Of a stretch of DNA of 64,000 nucleotides, positions 51,235 through 60,068 are shown one piece after another. How positions within the stretch are numbered: position 1 is the stretch's first letter; each line of letters begins with the position of its first letter. The notes under the pieces were generated by a model that was not told where the DNA came from, did not search any database, and worked only from the letters and a program-made list of their open reading frames with translations. The DNA comes from Hahella sp. KA22 (GTDB taxonomy: Bacteria > Pseudomonadota > Gammaproteobacteria > Pseudomonadales > Oleiphilaceae): assembly GCF_004135205.1 (NCBI RefSeq), contig NZ_CP035490.1, positions 2,187,501 to 2,251,500 on the forward strand, read 5' to 3'. Position numbers and translations under genes: made by a program.

Positions 51235-52263
51235 TTATAGTTGTTGCACGTAACGGATCGCGTCGCGTTCGTTGGACGTGGTCCAGCCGTCTTCCAATAT
51301 CGCCGTTAGCAAGTTGCGCAGCGGCGTATGCGCTTTCAGGCTGCTTTTGATGATGGGCGTCGATCGGCGCACCCGGTTGACGTACAGCAACGCCACGTCG
51401 TCCGCATCCGAGTTGTACGCCCAGTCCAGCTCTTTGAAGACACTGTAAACTTTGTCCATTTCGTAGCTGCACTTTTCCACCAGGTCGCGGGCGATGGCTT
51501 CCTCGTCGGTGTTGAACATCTGTGTATGTTTATCCAGAAAGGTTTTCACGAACGGATCGTTGGAGGCGGCGACTTCAATGTAGGCTTCGTCTGCAACAAT
51601 GGAGCCCAGAACACCTCCGACTACGGCGCCAATGGCGACGCCCACCGGGCCCGCCCACAATCCCGCCACCGCGCCTCCCGCTGCGCCGCCGGCGAAGCCG
51701 CCGCCAAGATTGGCTGCTTCTCTGCCTGTCGCCCGGGTTTTGTCCTCGGCGGAGGCGATGTTGTAGATGGCGATCCCGGCGCTTAACAACCAGAGGGCGC
51801 GACCGGCTTTACCCAGGCGAATGGCTTTCGCCGAAACCTTGGGGTTCGCTCTGCCGGAACTTTCCACAATCTGCAGAAAGACGTGATCCTGGTCTGCTTT
51901 GCTCAGCTGCGAGAAGGATTTGCTGAACAGACGCTTGGCGTACTTGTCGCACAGCACATCCAAATCCAGACCTTTCGCTTTGAGGGCGCGGGCTTTGGCG
52001 CGTCCGATGTCGCTGGATTTGGTTCTGGCCCACTCCATGATTTCATTACGCATCTGGTTGGCGGCTTGCGCCGCTTCGCTGGGGCTCATCTGGCGACTGT
52101 TGACGAGATCTTTCAACGATTCCGCGTAGGCTTTGGTTTTCTCCATGTACATCCGGCGGACGTTGCTGTCCTGGATAAAGCGTTGCCCGAAATTGACGGC
52201 CTGGATTTCAAACTGCCTGATGGCGTCATGCGCGCTGTTATTGTTGGATTGAGTGTCCGGCAT
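51235..52263 (-). CDS. Unrecognised 342-aa protein with glycine-zipper membrane segment
   Basis: No family recognised. N-terminal half helical and charged. The centre holds a hydrophobic helix (ALWLLSAGIAIYNIA) and then a glycine-zipper pair (LGGGFAGGAAGGAVAGLWAG, then PVGVAIGAVVGGVLGSIVAD), as in pore-forming or membrane-inserting toxins and in some secretion effectors. C-terminal domain of ~120 residues (KTFLDKHTQMFNTDEEAIAR). A good AAGGAACC precedes ATG 52263. Probably co-transcribed with the 138-aa gene upstream; the two are separated by an octamer repeat array. Confidence 0.6.
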   Translation of the reverse strand: MPDTQSNNNSAHDAIRQFEIQAVNFGQRFIQDSNVRRMYMEKTKAYAESLKDLVNSRQMSPSEAAQAANQMRNEIMEWARTKSSDIGRAKARALKAKGLDLDVLCDKYAKRLFSKSFSQLSKADQDHVFLQIVESSGRANPKVSAKAIRLGKAGRALWLLSAGIAIYNIASAEDKTRATGREAANLGGGFAGGAAGGAVAGLWAGPVGVAIGAVVGGVLGSIVADEAYIEVAASNDPFVKTFLDKHTQMFNTDEEAIARDLVEKCSYEMDKVYSVFKELDWAYNSDADDVALLYVNRVRRSTPIIKSSLKAHTPLRNLLTAILEDGWTTSNERDAIRYVQQL

Positions 52264-52275
52264 ACTAGGTTCCTT

Positions 52276-52315
52276 TTAGTCGCTTAGTCGCTTAGTCGCT
52301 TAGTCGCTTAGTCGC
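52276..52315. repeat. Five tandem copies of TTAGTCGC
   Basis: A perfect 40-bp simple-sequence array lying between the stop of the 138-aa gene (whose TAA falls within the last copy on the minus strand) and the ribosome site of the 342-aa gene. Each copy supplies a potential TAA on the minus strand in one frame. Confidence 0.9.
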
Positions 52316-52724
52316 GTCGAGTAATGATTATCTGTGTGCGTCGGAAAAATTTGTCGGAGCGCTGAACTCCGGGAACCGCTTCGGCTTTCCACAAAAAGCG
52401 CGGCTCCAGTAACCACTCCGCCCGGATCTTGAGACCCGGCCAGAAGATGAAATCGATGTGATTGGCGCCTGCGTCAATGAATTGAAATACACCCCCAGTG
52501 TATTCGGCGGAGAGCGTGACTTCTTCTTTTACGTGACCGCTGCTGTCGAGGTGTTGTATATGCAGCGTTTCTTCGTAGGGGCAATCTTCGCTGAAGAAGG
52601 CCAGATATTCCTGGTCTCGGGTGAAATGCGCTTCGTAGACGAGACCTTCAGGCGTCGGGAAAGGAAAATTCGCCTTGTCTGCAAGGGTGAGGGCGTTGGT
52701 TTCTTCTTTTATCGGGGCAGTCAT
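52308..52724 (-). CDS. Unrecognised 138-aa protein
   Basis: No family recognised. Soluble, mixed beta pattern (GLVYEAHFTRDQEYLAFFSE, then GGVFQFIDAGANHIDFIFWP), ending with basic FFRRTQIIITRRD. No signal peptide. The ribosome site is weak. It precedes the glycine-zipper protein gene by 45 bp containing the octamer array, so the two might be functionally paired (for example toxin and immunity or chaperone); this is inference from layout. Confidence 0.55.
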   Translation of the reverse strand: MTAPIKEETNALTLADKANFPFPTPEGLVYEAHFTRDQEYLAFFSEDCPYEETLHIQHLDSSGHVKEEVTLSAEYTGGVFQFIDAGANHIDFIFWPGLKIRAEWLLEPRFLWKAEAVPGVQRSDKFFRRTQIIITRRD

Positions 52725-52900
52725 ACGCTTTATGCTCGTAGTGTGAGTTCAGTCCTTTAGCTCTTTGCAAAGCGTTCGCCGCTCCACCATAGCGTGGCGG
52801 GGAAGGGTTAGGCAAGTATTTGATGAAGCCCATGGGCTAGGCGTTGAGGGGGGAATGGAGCGCACGATGAAAACACGCGGTCATCGTGCGCGAAGGGCGG

Positions 52901-53332
52901 CTATTTCATGCCAATGGACTTCAAGAACTCGTCTTCCGTCATTCTTGGATGATCTCCCGCGAAGGCGTAGCCCGCAGGTTTGTGGTCAATATAAATCTCG
53001 CCCGCCATTTTGAACTGCGACTGGTCATCGAACAGACCGCTCCAGAGATACTTCTCGCCCGTTGGCTTCAGGTGATAGTACAGGTTGGTTCCGCAGTGTT
53101 TACAGAACGCCCGCTGCGCCCACTCCGATGAATCGTAAGCGGTGATGCTGTCTTCGCCTTCGAATACGGCTTCCTGCGCGGAGATCGCCATGGAAGGTCC
53201 GCCATTCCAGCGCCGACACATACCGCAATGGCAGGCATGGTATTCAGGATTAACGTTTCTCGCGGCCACTTTCACTGCGCCGCACAGGCATTGGCCGGTT
53301 AATGGTCCGGCGATAGTCTTGCTTTCGCTCAT
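52901..53332 (-). CDS. GFA/CENP-V family zinc protein
   Basis: 143-aa member of the glutathione-dependent formaldehyde-activating-like family. Zinc ligands are visible: GQCLCGAVKV, then HACHCGMCRRW and FCKHCGTNLYY. These proteins bind two zinc ions; some act with glutathione, but the substrate here is unknown. Start ATG 53332 follows AGAGGGATACTAC. Monocistronic. Confidence 0.9.
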   Translation of the reverse strand: MSESKTIAGPLTGQCLCGAVKVAARNVNPEYHACHCGMCRRWNGGPSMAISAQEAVFEGEDSITAYDSSEWAQRAFCKHCGTNLYYHLKPTGEKYLWSGLFDDQSQFKMAGEIYIDHKPAGYAFAGDHPRMTEDEFLKSIGMK

Positions 53333-53543
53333 GTAGTATCCCTCTGACTTTTACTTGGTTTTATCGTATGTTTTGCAACGGCTTTGGTTTCGTCACAGCT
53401 TTAACCCCGACACGACAATACTACCTGTCTGCTACTGACAGCATTGTGTCAGGAGCCGGCGGCCAGATTACAGTTTTCCGCCATGAAGAACAAAAGCGAG
53501 CTGCAGCTCCTTTTCTTTATCAACTGCAATGAGAGTCCCAGTC

Positions 53544-53681
53544 ATGACTGCGCGTGTGAAATGTCAAAACCTGTCCTGCGACCATATGATCTTGCCCAGC
53601 ACCGCTGAGGGGGAAGATCTGATCACTTATCCGTTAGTAGTTTGGGCGAGTCAGCGGGTTCCACTGCCTGGCGTGACTTAG
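53544..53681 (+). pseudogene. Possible remnant of a small zinc-ribbon gene
   Basis: A 45-codon frame begins MTARVKCQNLSCDHMILPST, resembling the start of small zinc-ribbon proteins that continue with a CxxC pair. The second half (after residue 22) has lost any cysteine and overlaps the end of the convergent SRAP gene. GAGAG lies 8 bp before ATG. Most likely a truncated remnant. Confidence 0.3.
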
Positions 53682-54324
53682 TTCTAACGTTATTAACAGC
53701 CCTACTCAACGGATAATACACCCAGTTTGTCAGCTCTCGCGGCGCCAGCATCGGGCGGATATCTACTAGCGGCGTGTCGGCGTTCAGCCAGGCGTTAAAC
53801 TGGTCTGGCGTCAGTAGCACGGGCATGCGGTGGTGTAATGCCTGTAACGAGGGAGAGGCTTCGGTGGTGATGATGGCGCAGGATTCGAGGTAGACGTCGC
53901 CTTTGCTCCAGATATCCCAGATGCCGCCGAAAAAGCAGCGCCCGGATTCCGGCTTGATGTAATAAGGCTGCTTGACGCCGTTTTCCAGCTTCCATTCGAT
54001 AAAACCGCTGGCGGGAATAATGGCGCGGCGGCGCTGGAATGATGTTTTGAAGGCCTTGCTGGTTTCAATGGTCTCCGCCTTGGCGTTGAACATGTTGTAC
54101 TTGGCGGTTGGCTCCGGCGCCCAGCCTGGCGTCAGCCACCAGCGCATGCCCCTGAAAAAATTCTTCAGCTCCTCCTGCACCGCCACCATCACTTCCTCAG
54201 TGGGAGCGATATTGAGCAAATCATCCTGGTAAAAATGCGACTTCAATCCGGTGGTGTCGAATCCGAGCGAGTCCATCAGGGCGATCACGACAGGGGAGTC
54301 GGTGACGTTGAATCTTCCACACAT
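53623..54324 (-). CDS. SOS-response-associated peptidase, SRAP/YedK (HMCES-like)
   Basis: 233-aa protein that forms a covalent thiazolidine link with abasic sites in single-stranded DNA. Catalytic Cys2 (MCGRFN), Asn in NIAPTEEV, Asn/Glu in YNMFNAKAETIE, Glu in IPASGFIEW and His in HHRMPVLL are all present. Start ATG 54324 with GAGG upstream. No LexA box was recognised. Confidence 0.93.
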   Translation of the reverse strand: MCGRFNVTDSPVVIALMDSLGFDTTGLKSHFYQDDLLNIAPTEEVMVAVQEELKNFFRGMRWWLTPGWAPEPTAKYNMFNAKAETIETSKAFKTSFQRRRAIIPASGFIEWKLENGVKQPYYIKPESGRCFFGGIWDIWSKGDVYLESCAIITTEASPSLQALHHRMPVLLTPDQFNAWLNADTPLVDIRPMLAPRELTNWVYYPLSRAVNNVRTKSRQAVEPADSPKLLTDK

Positions 54325-54578
54325 AGCAGCCTCAGCGTAATGGCGACGCCTATGGCAAGTTTAGACTGTAATCCAGTGGGTATTGGGTAAGTTTGGTCGG
54401 AGATGACGTGATCGTAACAAACAGCATGCAGGATATAAGCCGATTTATGTCAAATATGCGAAAACAGTGGAAATTCCCTCTTGGTAATATGACGGGCTGG
54501 CGCTTATAGTTATCCCTGCCTGTTTACCACTGGTGAGCTAGTTAAGTTTGCCGTAGCTTGATTCTCCAGAGTATTGCC

Positions 54579-56864
54579 ATGCTTGAGCCATTAAAAATTC
54601 TTAGGGAAATATTTCAGGAGGCTGCTGATTTACACGCCGCCAAAGACCTGTCTGAACTGATTGTCGACCGTGTGCAGTCCGCTATGCGGGCGGATGTATG
54701 CAGTATTTATTTGTTGGATGAAACCTCCCAGGAATTGGTGTTGATGGCGACTCGGGGGTTAGACCCTGAATCCGTGGGACGCGTGCGCCTGCCTGTCGGG
54801 CAGGGGCTGGTGGGTTATATCGCGCAGCATCAGTCTTTGATGAACGTGGACAGCGCGGAAAAGCACCCTAACTTCAAATATTTCCCGGAAACCCGCGAAG
54901 AACGCTTCTCAGCTTTTCTGGGCGCGCCGATTATCAACTTCCGTAAGAATATCGGCGTGATCGCGGTGCAAAAGAAAGAAGCCGCCTACTTCAGTGATGA
55001 GCAGGAAGCGTTCGTCGTGACGATCGCCGCCCAATTGGCCGGCCCATTAAGCCAATGGGTGCAGCAGGACGGCGTGTTTGACCGCGAAGTATGCCGTGAT
55101 AAGTTCAAAGCGAATCTGAAATTTCGTGGCGTCAAAGGCGCCGCGGGAATGGCGATTGGGCGCGTGCATTGGATTGGCAAAGGCCATGACCTGGCGTCAG
55201 CGCCGGATCGGGAAGGTAAAGACGCCGAACTGGAAATCGCCCGTTTCAGCAAGGCATTAGAGCTGGCGAAAGAGGAACTGAACGCCAGCGGCGAGCGTAT
55301 GGCGGGCACGCTGCCAAAAGATGTGCTGGCGCTGTTTGGCGTGTATCGCATGATCCTGGAAGATCAGGAGCTGACCACCGAAACCGTCAATCACATTCAC
55401 TCCGGGTTGTGCGCCTCTTCCGCCTTGCGTAAAACCGTCGAAGCGCACGCCCGCGTATTCGAGAAAATGGACGACGCCTATTTGCGCGCCAAGGCGGACG
55501 ATATCCGTCATATCGGCAATCGCATTTACGCCAACCTGCGTGGCGTCGACAGCCCGGACGTTATCGCCGTCAGCGAGCCCACTATCATCGTGGGGAACAA
55601 CCTCAGCATTACCGACGTCGCCCAGTTTCCGCCGGAATATCTGGCGGGACTGGTATGCACCAGCGGCTCTTCCTTGTCGCACATCGCGATTTTGGCGAAT
55701 GCGCTGGGGATTCCCGCCGTCATGGGGATCGGCGACATCAAGCCCGCGCTGATCGAAAACGCGGAAGCGGTGGTGGACGGCTATCGGGCCGTGGTGGTGT
55801 TCAACCCGGTGGACGCCCTGCGCAAAGAATTCAAACGCCTTGCCAAGCAAGAGAAGAAGCTGATCAAAGGGCTGGACGAGCTGCGCGATTTACCGGCGCA
55901 AACCCCGGATGGCTTTCGCGTCAAACTGTTCGCCAATACAGGGTTGCTGGCGGATATTTCCCCAGGACTTTTACGCGGCGCGGAAGGCGTGGGCCTGTAT
56001 CGCTCGGAAATTCCATTTATGGTGCACGAGTCCTTCCCCTCGGAAGAAGAACAGGTGCAGATCTATCGCAAAGTGCTGGAAGCCTACGCCCCAAGACCTG
56101 TGTACATGCGCACCCTGGATATCGGCGGCGATAAGAACCTGCCTTATTTCAGCTTTACCGAGGAAAATCCGTTTCTGGGATGGCGGGGAATCCGCTTCAC
56201 CCTGGATAACACCGGTATTTTCATCAGCCAGATTCGCGCCATGCTGAAAGCCGGGCGTTACCTCGGCAACCTGAAGATTTTGTTGCCGATGGTCAGCCGC
56301 CTGGACGAAATCGAAAGCTTCAGAAGCCTGCTGCGAGAAGCGATTGGGCAGCTCAGAGAAGCCGGCGTGGACGTCGATGAGCCGCAAGTCGGAGCTATGA
56401 TTGAAGTTCCCTCGGCCATGGTGCTGTTGGAGGATCTGACGCAGATGGTGGATTTCTTCTCCATCGGCAGTAATGACTTCACCCAGTACATGCTGGCGGT
56501 GGACCGTAACAACGCCAAAGTGTCTGACCTCTATGACTGGCTGAACCCGGCGGTGCTGCGCTCCATTGGCCGCGTAGTGAAAGTGGCGAAAAAGCACGAT
56601 ATTCCTGTCAGCGTGTGCGGCGAAATGGCGTCCGATCCTGCGGCGGTATTGTTGTTGCTGGGCATGGGGGTGGAGATGCTCAGCCTGTCCGCTTACAACC
56701 TGCCGAAAACCAAGTGGGTCATTCGCTCTGTCTCTCATCAGACGGCGGAGAAACTGTGGAAAAAGGCCTCGCGCATGCGCAATGAGAAAGAGATTCGCGC
56801 CATGTTGAATGAAGTGCTGGATCAACATGGACTGGGTGGATTAATTCGCGCAGGGTCGCAGTAG
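54579..56864 (+). CDS. ptsP: PEP-protein phosphotransferase EI-Ntr
   Basis: Enzyme I of the nitrogen-type phosphotransferase system; passes phosphate from PEP to NPr, affecting nitrogen, potassium and surface traits. 761 aa: N-terminal GAF domain (~1-165; DVCSIYLLDETSQELVLMAT), EI N-domain with active His in SSLSHIAILANALGIP near residue 367, and a PEP-binding TIM-barrel domain with GVGLYRSEIPFM, LDIGGDKNLPYF and FFSIGSNDFTQYMLAVDR. ATG 54579 chosen (MLEPLKILREIFQEA); a TTG seven codons earlier is also open. In many relatives rppH precedes ptsP; it is not here. Monocistronic. Confidence 0.95.
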   Translation: MLEPLKILREIFQEAADLHAAKDLSELIVDRVQSAMRADVCSIYLLDETSQELVLMATRGLDPESVGRVRLPVGQGLVGYIAQHQSLMNVDSAEKHPNFKYFPETREERFSAFLGAPIINFRKNIGVIAVQKKEAAYFSDEQEAFVVTIAAQLAGPLSQWVQQDGVFDREVCRDKFKANLKFRGVKGAAGMAIGRVHWIGKGHDLASAPDREGKDAELEIARFSKALELAKEELNASGERMAGTLPKDVLALFGVYRMILEDQELTTETVNHIHSGLCASSALRKTVEAHARVFEKMDDAYLRAKADDIRHIGNRIYANLRGVDSPDVIAVSEPTIIVGNNLSITDVAQFPPEYLAGLVCTSGSSLSHIAILANALGIPAVMGIGDIKPALIENAEAVVDGYRAVVVFNPVDALRKEFKRLAKQEKKLIKGLDELRDLPAQTPDGFRVKLFANTGLLADISPGLLRGAEGVGLYRSEIPFMVHESFPSEEEQVQIYRKVLEAYAPRPVYMRTLDIGGDKNLPYFSFTEENPFLGWRGIRFTLDNTGIFISQIRAMLKAGRYLGNLKILLPMVSRLDEIESFRSLLREAIGQLREAGVDVDEPQVGAMIEVPSAMVLLEDLTQMVDFFSIGSNDFTQYMLAVDRNNAKVSDLYDWLNPAVLRSIGRVVKVAKKHDIPVSVCGEMASDPAAVLLLLGMGVEMLSLSAYNLPKTKWVIRSVSHQTAEKLWKKASRMRNEKEIRAMLNEVLDQHGLGGLIRAGSQ

Positions 56865-57130
56865 CCCGGTTAAACCCGGCGCTAGGCGATATCCCGTCTG
56901 AGCCTCATGGCGGAGGGCCTCGTTCCTGAGGCTTTCCGCCAAGTATTATTCACCCAAACAGGTGATTTCAAGACTCTCCCTTCCTTGCATAATTCCCGAA
57001 GTCCATTGCGATTTTGGCTCGCGCTTCGCGGAGAACGCAGCGATGCTGAAGCGTTAACGGACTGCGGTAGACGCTGCTGCGGCGTCAATTTCCTCAAACA
57101 CTTCCATCATGTAAGACATAGTAGAAAAGC

Positions 57131-57334
57131 ATGTTGCGCAAGACTCTATATCGGGCCACGTTGGCGCTTTGTTTTATTATGCTGGCGATGGCTATTTGGT
57201 TATGGATGCATCGTTCTATGGAGCTTGAATTCAATCGCCCCGGACTGCTGTCTGGAATCAGCCCGAATGCGCCGCCAGCGCTGTATGACTTGCAGGCGGG
57301 GCAAGGCCCGCAACAAATACGTGACATGGATTAG
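57131..57334 (+). CDS. Possible small membrane protein (67 aa)
   Basis: Begins MLRKTLYRATLALCFIMLAM and continues AIWLWMHRSMELEF: a basic start followed by one transmembrane helix, then a polar tail. No family recognised and only a weak ribosome site. Lies 55 bp before the hybrid kinase gene in the same direction. The 265 bp between ptsP and this frame holds no other gene. Confidence 0.35.
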   Translation: MLRKTLYRATLALCFIMLAMAIWLWMHRSMELEFNRPGLLSGISPNAPPALYDLQAGQGPQQIRDMD

Positions 57335-57389
57335 ATAGCGTGAAAGCAAAGCTTGCTTGTTAGGAGGCTGATGTATATATCTAAAGCCC

Positions 57390-59168
57390 ATGGACGAAAA
57401 ACTGATACAACAAGAATTACAACGCGGTTTTAAGTGGCTTAAGTTCGCCCCTCCTGTGGAGGAGGCTTATCGCGCCTTCCACAATCAGCGTGTACAAGCG
57501 CGTCTGCCCCTCGTGCATGCGACGGCGCTGGCGTTCATCATCATTTATTCTTTGCTCGATTACTATCTGTTCCCTCAGCAGATCGCCAGTTGGACTATTC
57601 CCATTCGCCTGTTTCTGGTATGCCCGATTATCGCACTGGCGTTATTTGCGGGCATGCATTCCTGGCCGCGGCGTTGGTTTATGCCTCTCTATAACGGCAC
57701 TTATGCGCTGGGAGGGCTGAGCGTGGTGGCGATTATCTGGATTGCGCATTCGCAAAGCGTCATGGTGCCCTACGACGGCCTGTTCCTGGTATTGATCTAC
57801 GGTTACTTTCTTATGGCGATTCCTTTCTATGTCGCCACGACGATTTCCACGCTGATATACGGCGCCTATCTGTTAGTGGAGCTGGATGTCGGTATGGACG
57901 GCGCGACGCTAGGATTTAACGCGTTCTTTCTGTTTGGCGCCAACCTGATCGGAGCCGTGGGCTCATACATTCAGGAACATGCGCAAAGGACGCTGTTTCT
58001 GAACCTGCAGCTGGTCAAAATTGCGCAGCGCGAGGCTGAACGCGCGAATCGCTCTAAAACCCGTTTTCTGGCCGCGGCCAGTCATGACTTGCGGCAACCT
58101 CTGAACGCCATGAGTATGCTGGCGGAGAGTTTATCCGCCAAGATGGACCGCAACTCGGAAGAGGGGATTATTGTCGGCAAACTGCGTCGTTCGCTCAGTC
58201 AGTTGAGCGATTTGTTCAAATCGCTGCTGGACATGTCGCAACTCAGCATGGGGGTGGTCAAGCCGAACCCGCGTCATTTTTATCTACATGAGCTGGTGCG
58301 TCGGGTGGCGATGGAGTTTGACGCCATAGACATCCCATCATCCCGTCCGGAACGTATAGAAACGGAATGCGATGAAGAGCTGGTCGCCTATTCTGATCCT
58401 ATCCTCCTGGAGCGCATGCTGCGCAACTTGATCACTAATGCGCTGCAGCATGCCGACGCCAAAGCGATTCGGGTTAACTGCCGCCGGCTCAATAATGTGC
58501 TTGAAATCCATGTGGTTGACGATGGCGTCGGCATTCCCTCCAGAGACATCAAGCGCATATTTAAAGAGTTTCAACAGGGCGGCGATGAGGAAGGCAGACC
58601 GCGTACGGGCATTGGTCTGGGGTTAGCGATTGTGCGGCAACTGGCGGGATTGCTGGGCGGCGCGTTGTCGGTGAAGTCTTCTCCCGGCGCCGGCGCGGAT
58701 TTCAGTTTCACGATTGCGTGCGGGCGCGCCCACCTGGTGGCTCCGCAACCAGAAGCCTATCCGGAAACTCGAACTCTTGGCGGCATGTCTGTGTGGCTGG
58801 TGGAAGACGATCAACCCAGTCGGGAAGCCATGCGGCAGCTATTGGACGCCTGGGGCGTGCAGGTGGCGGCGTTCGCTGACGCCAGAACTGCGATGGGCAG
58901 GCTGCATGATGAAACGCCGGATATGATTTTGTCGGACTATCGTCTGGGCGGCGCTATTTCAGGGCTGGATGTAGTGCTGTCGTTGCGACGCCAAAGCGGG
59001 CGCGACATTCCCGCGGTGATTATTTCCGCCGATGTGGAAATGCTGCAGGTGGAGGCCGGACGTTATCCCAGCATTATTTTCGTCGCCAAGCCAGTAACAC
59101 CGGCGCGCCTGTATCTGATTCTGAGCCGGGAGTCCGCTCGCGCTGTGGTTGAGAACGCAGCGGAATAA
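57390..59168 (+). CDS. Hybrid sensor histidine kinase with C-terminal receiver
   Basis: 592-aa membrane sensor. N-terminal ~200 residues form about six or seven membrane helices (LVHATALAFIIIYSLLDYYL; GGLSVVAIIWIAHSQSVMVP). A dimerisation/phosphoacceptor domain follows with His in AAASHDLRQPLNAMSML (~232) and a HATPase with NALQHADAKAIRVNC, DDGVGIPS and RTGIGLGLAIVRQLAGLLGG. The receiver domain has phosphoacceptor Asp in DMILSDYRLGG (~516). ATG 57390 lacks a close ribosome site; an AGGAGG at 57362 is 20 bp away. Convergent with a NarL-type regulator 7 bp downstream, a likely partner. Confidence 0.9.
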   Translation: MDEKLIQQELQRGFKWLKFAPPVEEAYRAFHNQRVQARLPLVHATALAFIIIYSLLDYYLFPQQIASWTIPIRLFLVCPIIALALFAGMHSWPRRWFMPLYNGTYALGGLSVVAIIWIAHSQSVMVPYDGLFLVLIYGYFLMAIPFYVATTISTLIYGAYLLVELDVGMDGATLGFNAFFLFGANLIGAVGSYIQEHAQRTLFLNLQLVKIAQREAERANRSKTRFLAAASHDLRQPLNAMSMLAESLSAKMDRNSEEGIIVGKLRRSLSQLSDLFKSLLDMSQLSMGVVKPNPRHFYLHELVRRVAMEFDAIDIPSSRPERIETECDEELVAYSDPILLERMLRNLITNALQHADAKAIRVNCRRLNNVLEIHVVDDGVGIPSRDIKRIFKEFQQGGDEEGRPRTGIGLGLAIVRQLAGLLGGALSVKSSPGAGADFSFTIACGRAHLVAPQPEAYPETRTLGGMSVWLVEDDQPSREAMRQLLDAWGVQVAAFADARTAMGRLHDETPDMILSDYRLGGAISGLDVVLSLRRQSGRDIPAVIISADVEMLQVEAGRYPSIIFVAKPVTPARLYLILSRESARAVVENAAE

Positions 59169-59175
59169 ATACGCG

Positions 59176-59847
59176 TCAGGCGTCCACCAGATGCAGTCGC
59201 GTCGCCACGCTGACGCACTCCGTCCGATTGTGCACGTTGAGGTGCATGAACAATGCCTTTAAGTGTGATTTCACCGTGTCTTCCGTCAAGCTTAGCTCCG
59301 AACAGATCCTTTTGTTGGGTAACCCCTTGGCCAGCAATTGCAGCACTTCCATTTGCCGGGGAGTAATGGAGTCGAGACGCAACTGGCTGTCCTGAACCGG
59401 CGTTTGGTTGCGATGGATATAGAAGTTCGGCACGTATTGTTTGCCGTTGAGAATCTGACGAATCGCCAGATTGATCTCCATGGCGCTGGAGGACTTGCTG
59501 ATAAAACCAATGGCCCCGCTGCGCAGGGACAGTTCCACATCTTCGATATCCTCAGAGGCGGAAAGAATGGCCACAGGGATATAAATACGCTTACAGGTCA
59601 GGTAGCGGAGAAATTTGAATCCGCGCCCGTCGGGCAGTGAAAGATCCAGTAGTATCAGGTCAAAACTTTGGTCGGTTTCCAGCAAGGTCTGCGCCGCCTG
59701 ACAGTTGAAGGCGTTCACCAGGTCAATGGGAACCTGTTGGGCGGTGAGGGCGACGCGCAGGCCGTCGATAACAAGCTGGTGATCGTCAATCACCAGGACC
59801 CGTAGATGATTTGGTACAAATACCGCTGAAGAGGCGCTTATGCTCAC
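59176..59847 (-). CDS. NarL/LuxR family response regulator
   Basis: 223-aa two-component regulator. Receiver domain at ~15-130 with acidic DDHQ, phosphoacceptor Asp in LILLDLSLPDGRGF (~66) and Lys in FISKSSSA; LuxR-type HTH at ~160-215 (SITPRQMEVLQLLAKGLPNK, then RICSELSLTEDTVKSHLKAL). GTG start at 59847 with GGGAGAG upstream. Convergent with the hybrid kinase gene, stops 7 bp apart; partnership inferred from adjacency. Confidence 0.93.
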   Translation of the reverse strand: MSISASSAVFVPNHLRVLVIDDHQLVIDGLRVALTAQQVPIDLVNAFNCQAAQTLLETDQSFDLILLDLSLPDGRGFKFLRYLTCKRIYIPVAILSASEDIEDVELSLRSGAIGFISKSSSAMEINLAIRQILNGKQYVPNFYIHRNQTPVQDSQLRLDSITPRQMEVLQLLAKGLPNKRICSELSLTEDTVKSHLKALFMHLNVHNRTECVSVATRLHLVDA

Positions 59848-60027
59848 GTTGACTCTCCCTGCGCCGTTTGGCGCCGTTTCTTTTTGTTATGAACCAAAAA
59901 TTATACGCCGATAAAAACCCTGAACAGTGAACGATTGCTAGTTTTTGGGAACAGAATGGGATGCGGGAGAGTAGTCATTGAGCGCATCGGTTTGTGTGGC
60001 GCGCCCTGTAGGAGAAAGGACGAGGGC

Positions 60028-60054
60028 CCCAGGGCGCATAAGGCGCGCCCTGGG
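60028..60054. terminator. GC-rich hairpin after plsB
   Basis: Perfect 10-bp stem CCCAGGGCGC / GCGCCCTGGG with a 7-nt loop, 14 bp after the plsB stop (minus strand). No U-tract follows, so it may be a weak terminator or stabilising hairpin. Confidence 0.5.
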
Positions 60055-60068
60055 ATGGCGGGATGTCG

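Noticed and set aside
55971-56828. Minus-strand open frame (285 codons)
   Set aside because: Antisense shadow of the PEP-binding domain of ptsP.
57371-57433. Short leader-like frame (20 codons) before the hybrid kinase
   Set aside because: AGGAGG is only 3 bp from its ATG and there is no attenuator-like structure; probably chance.
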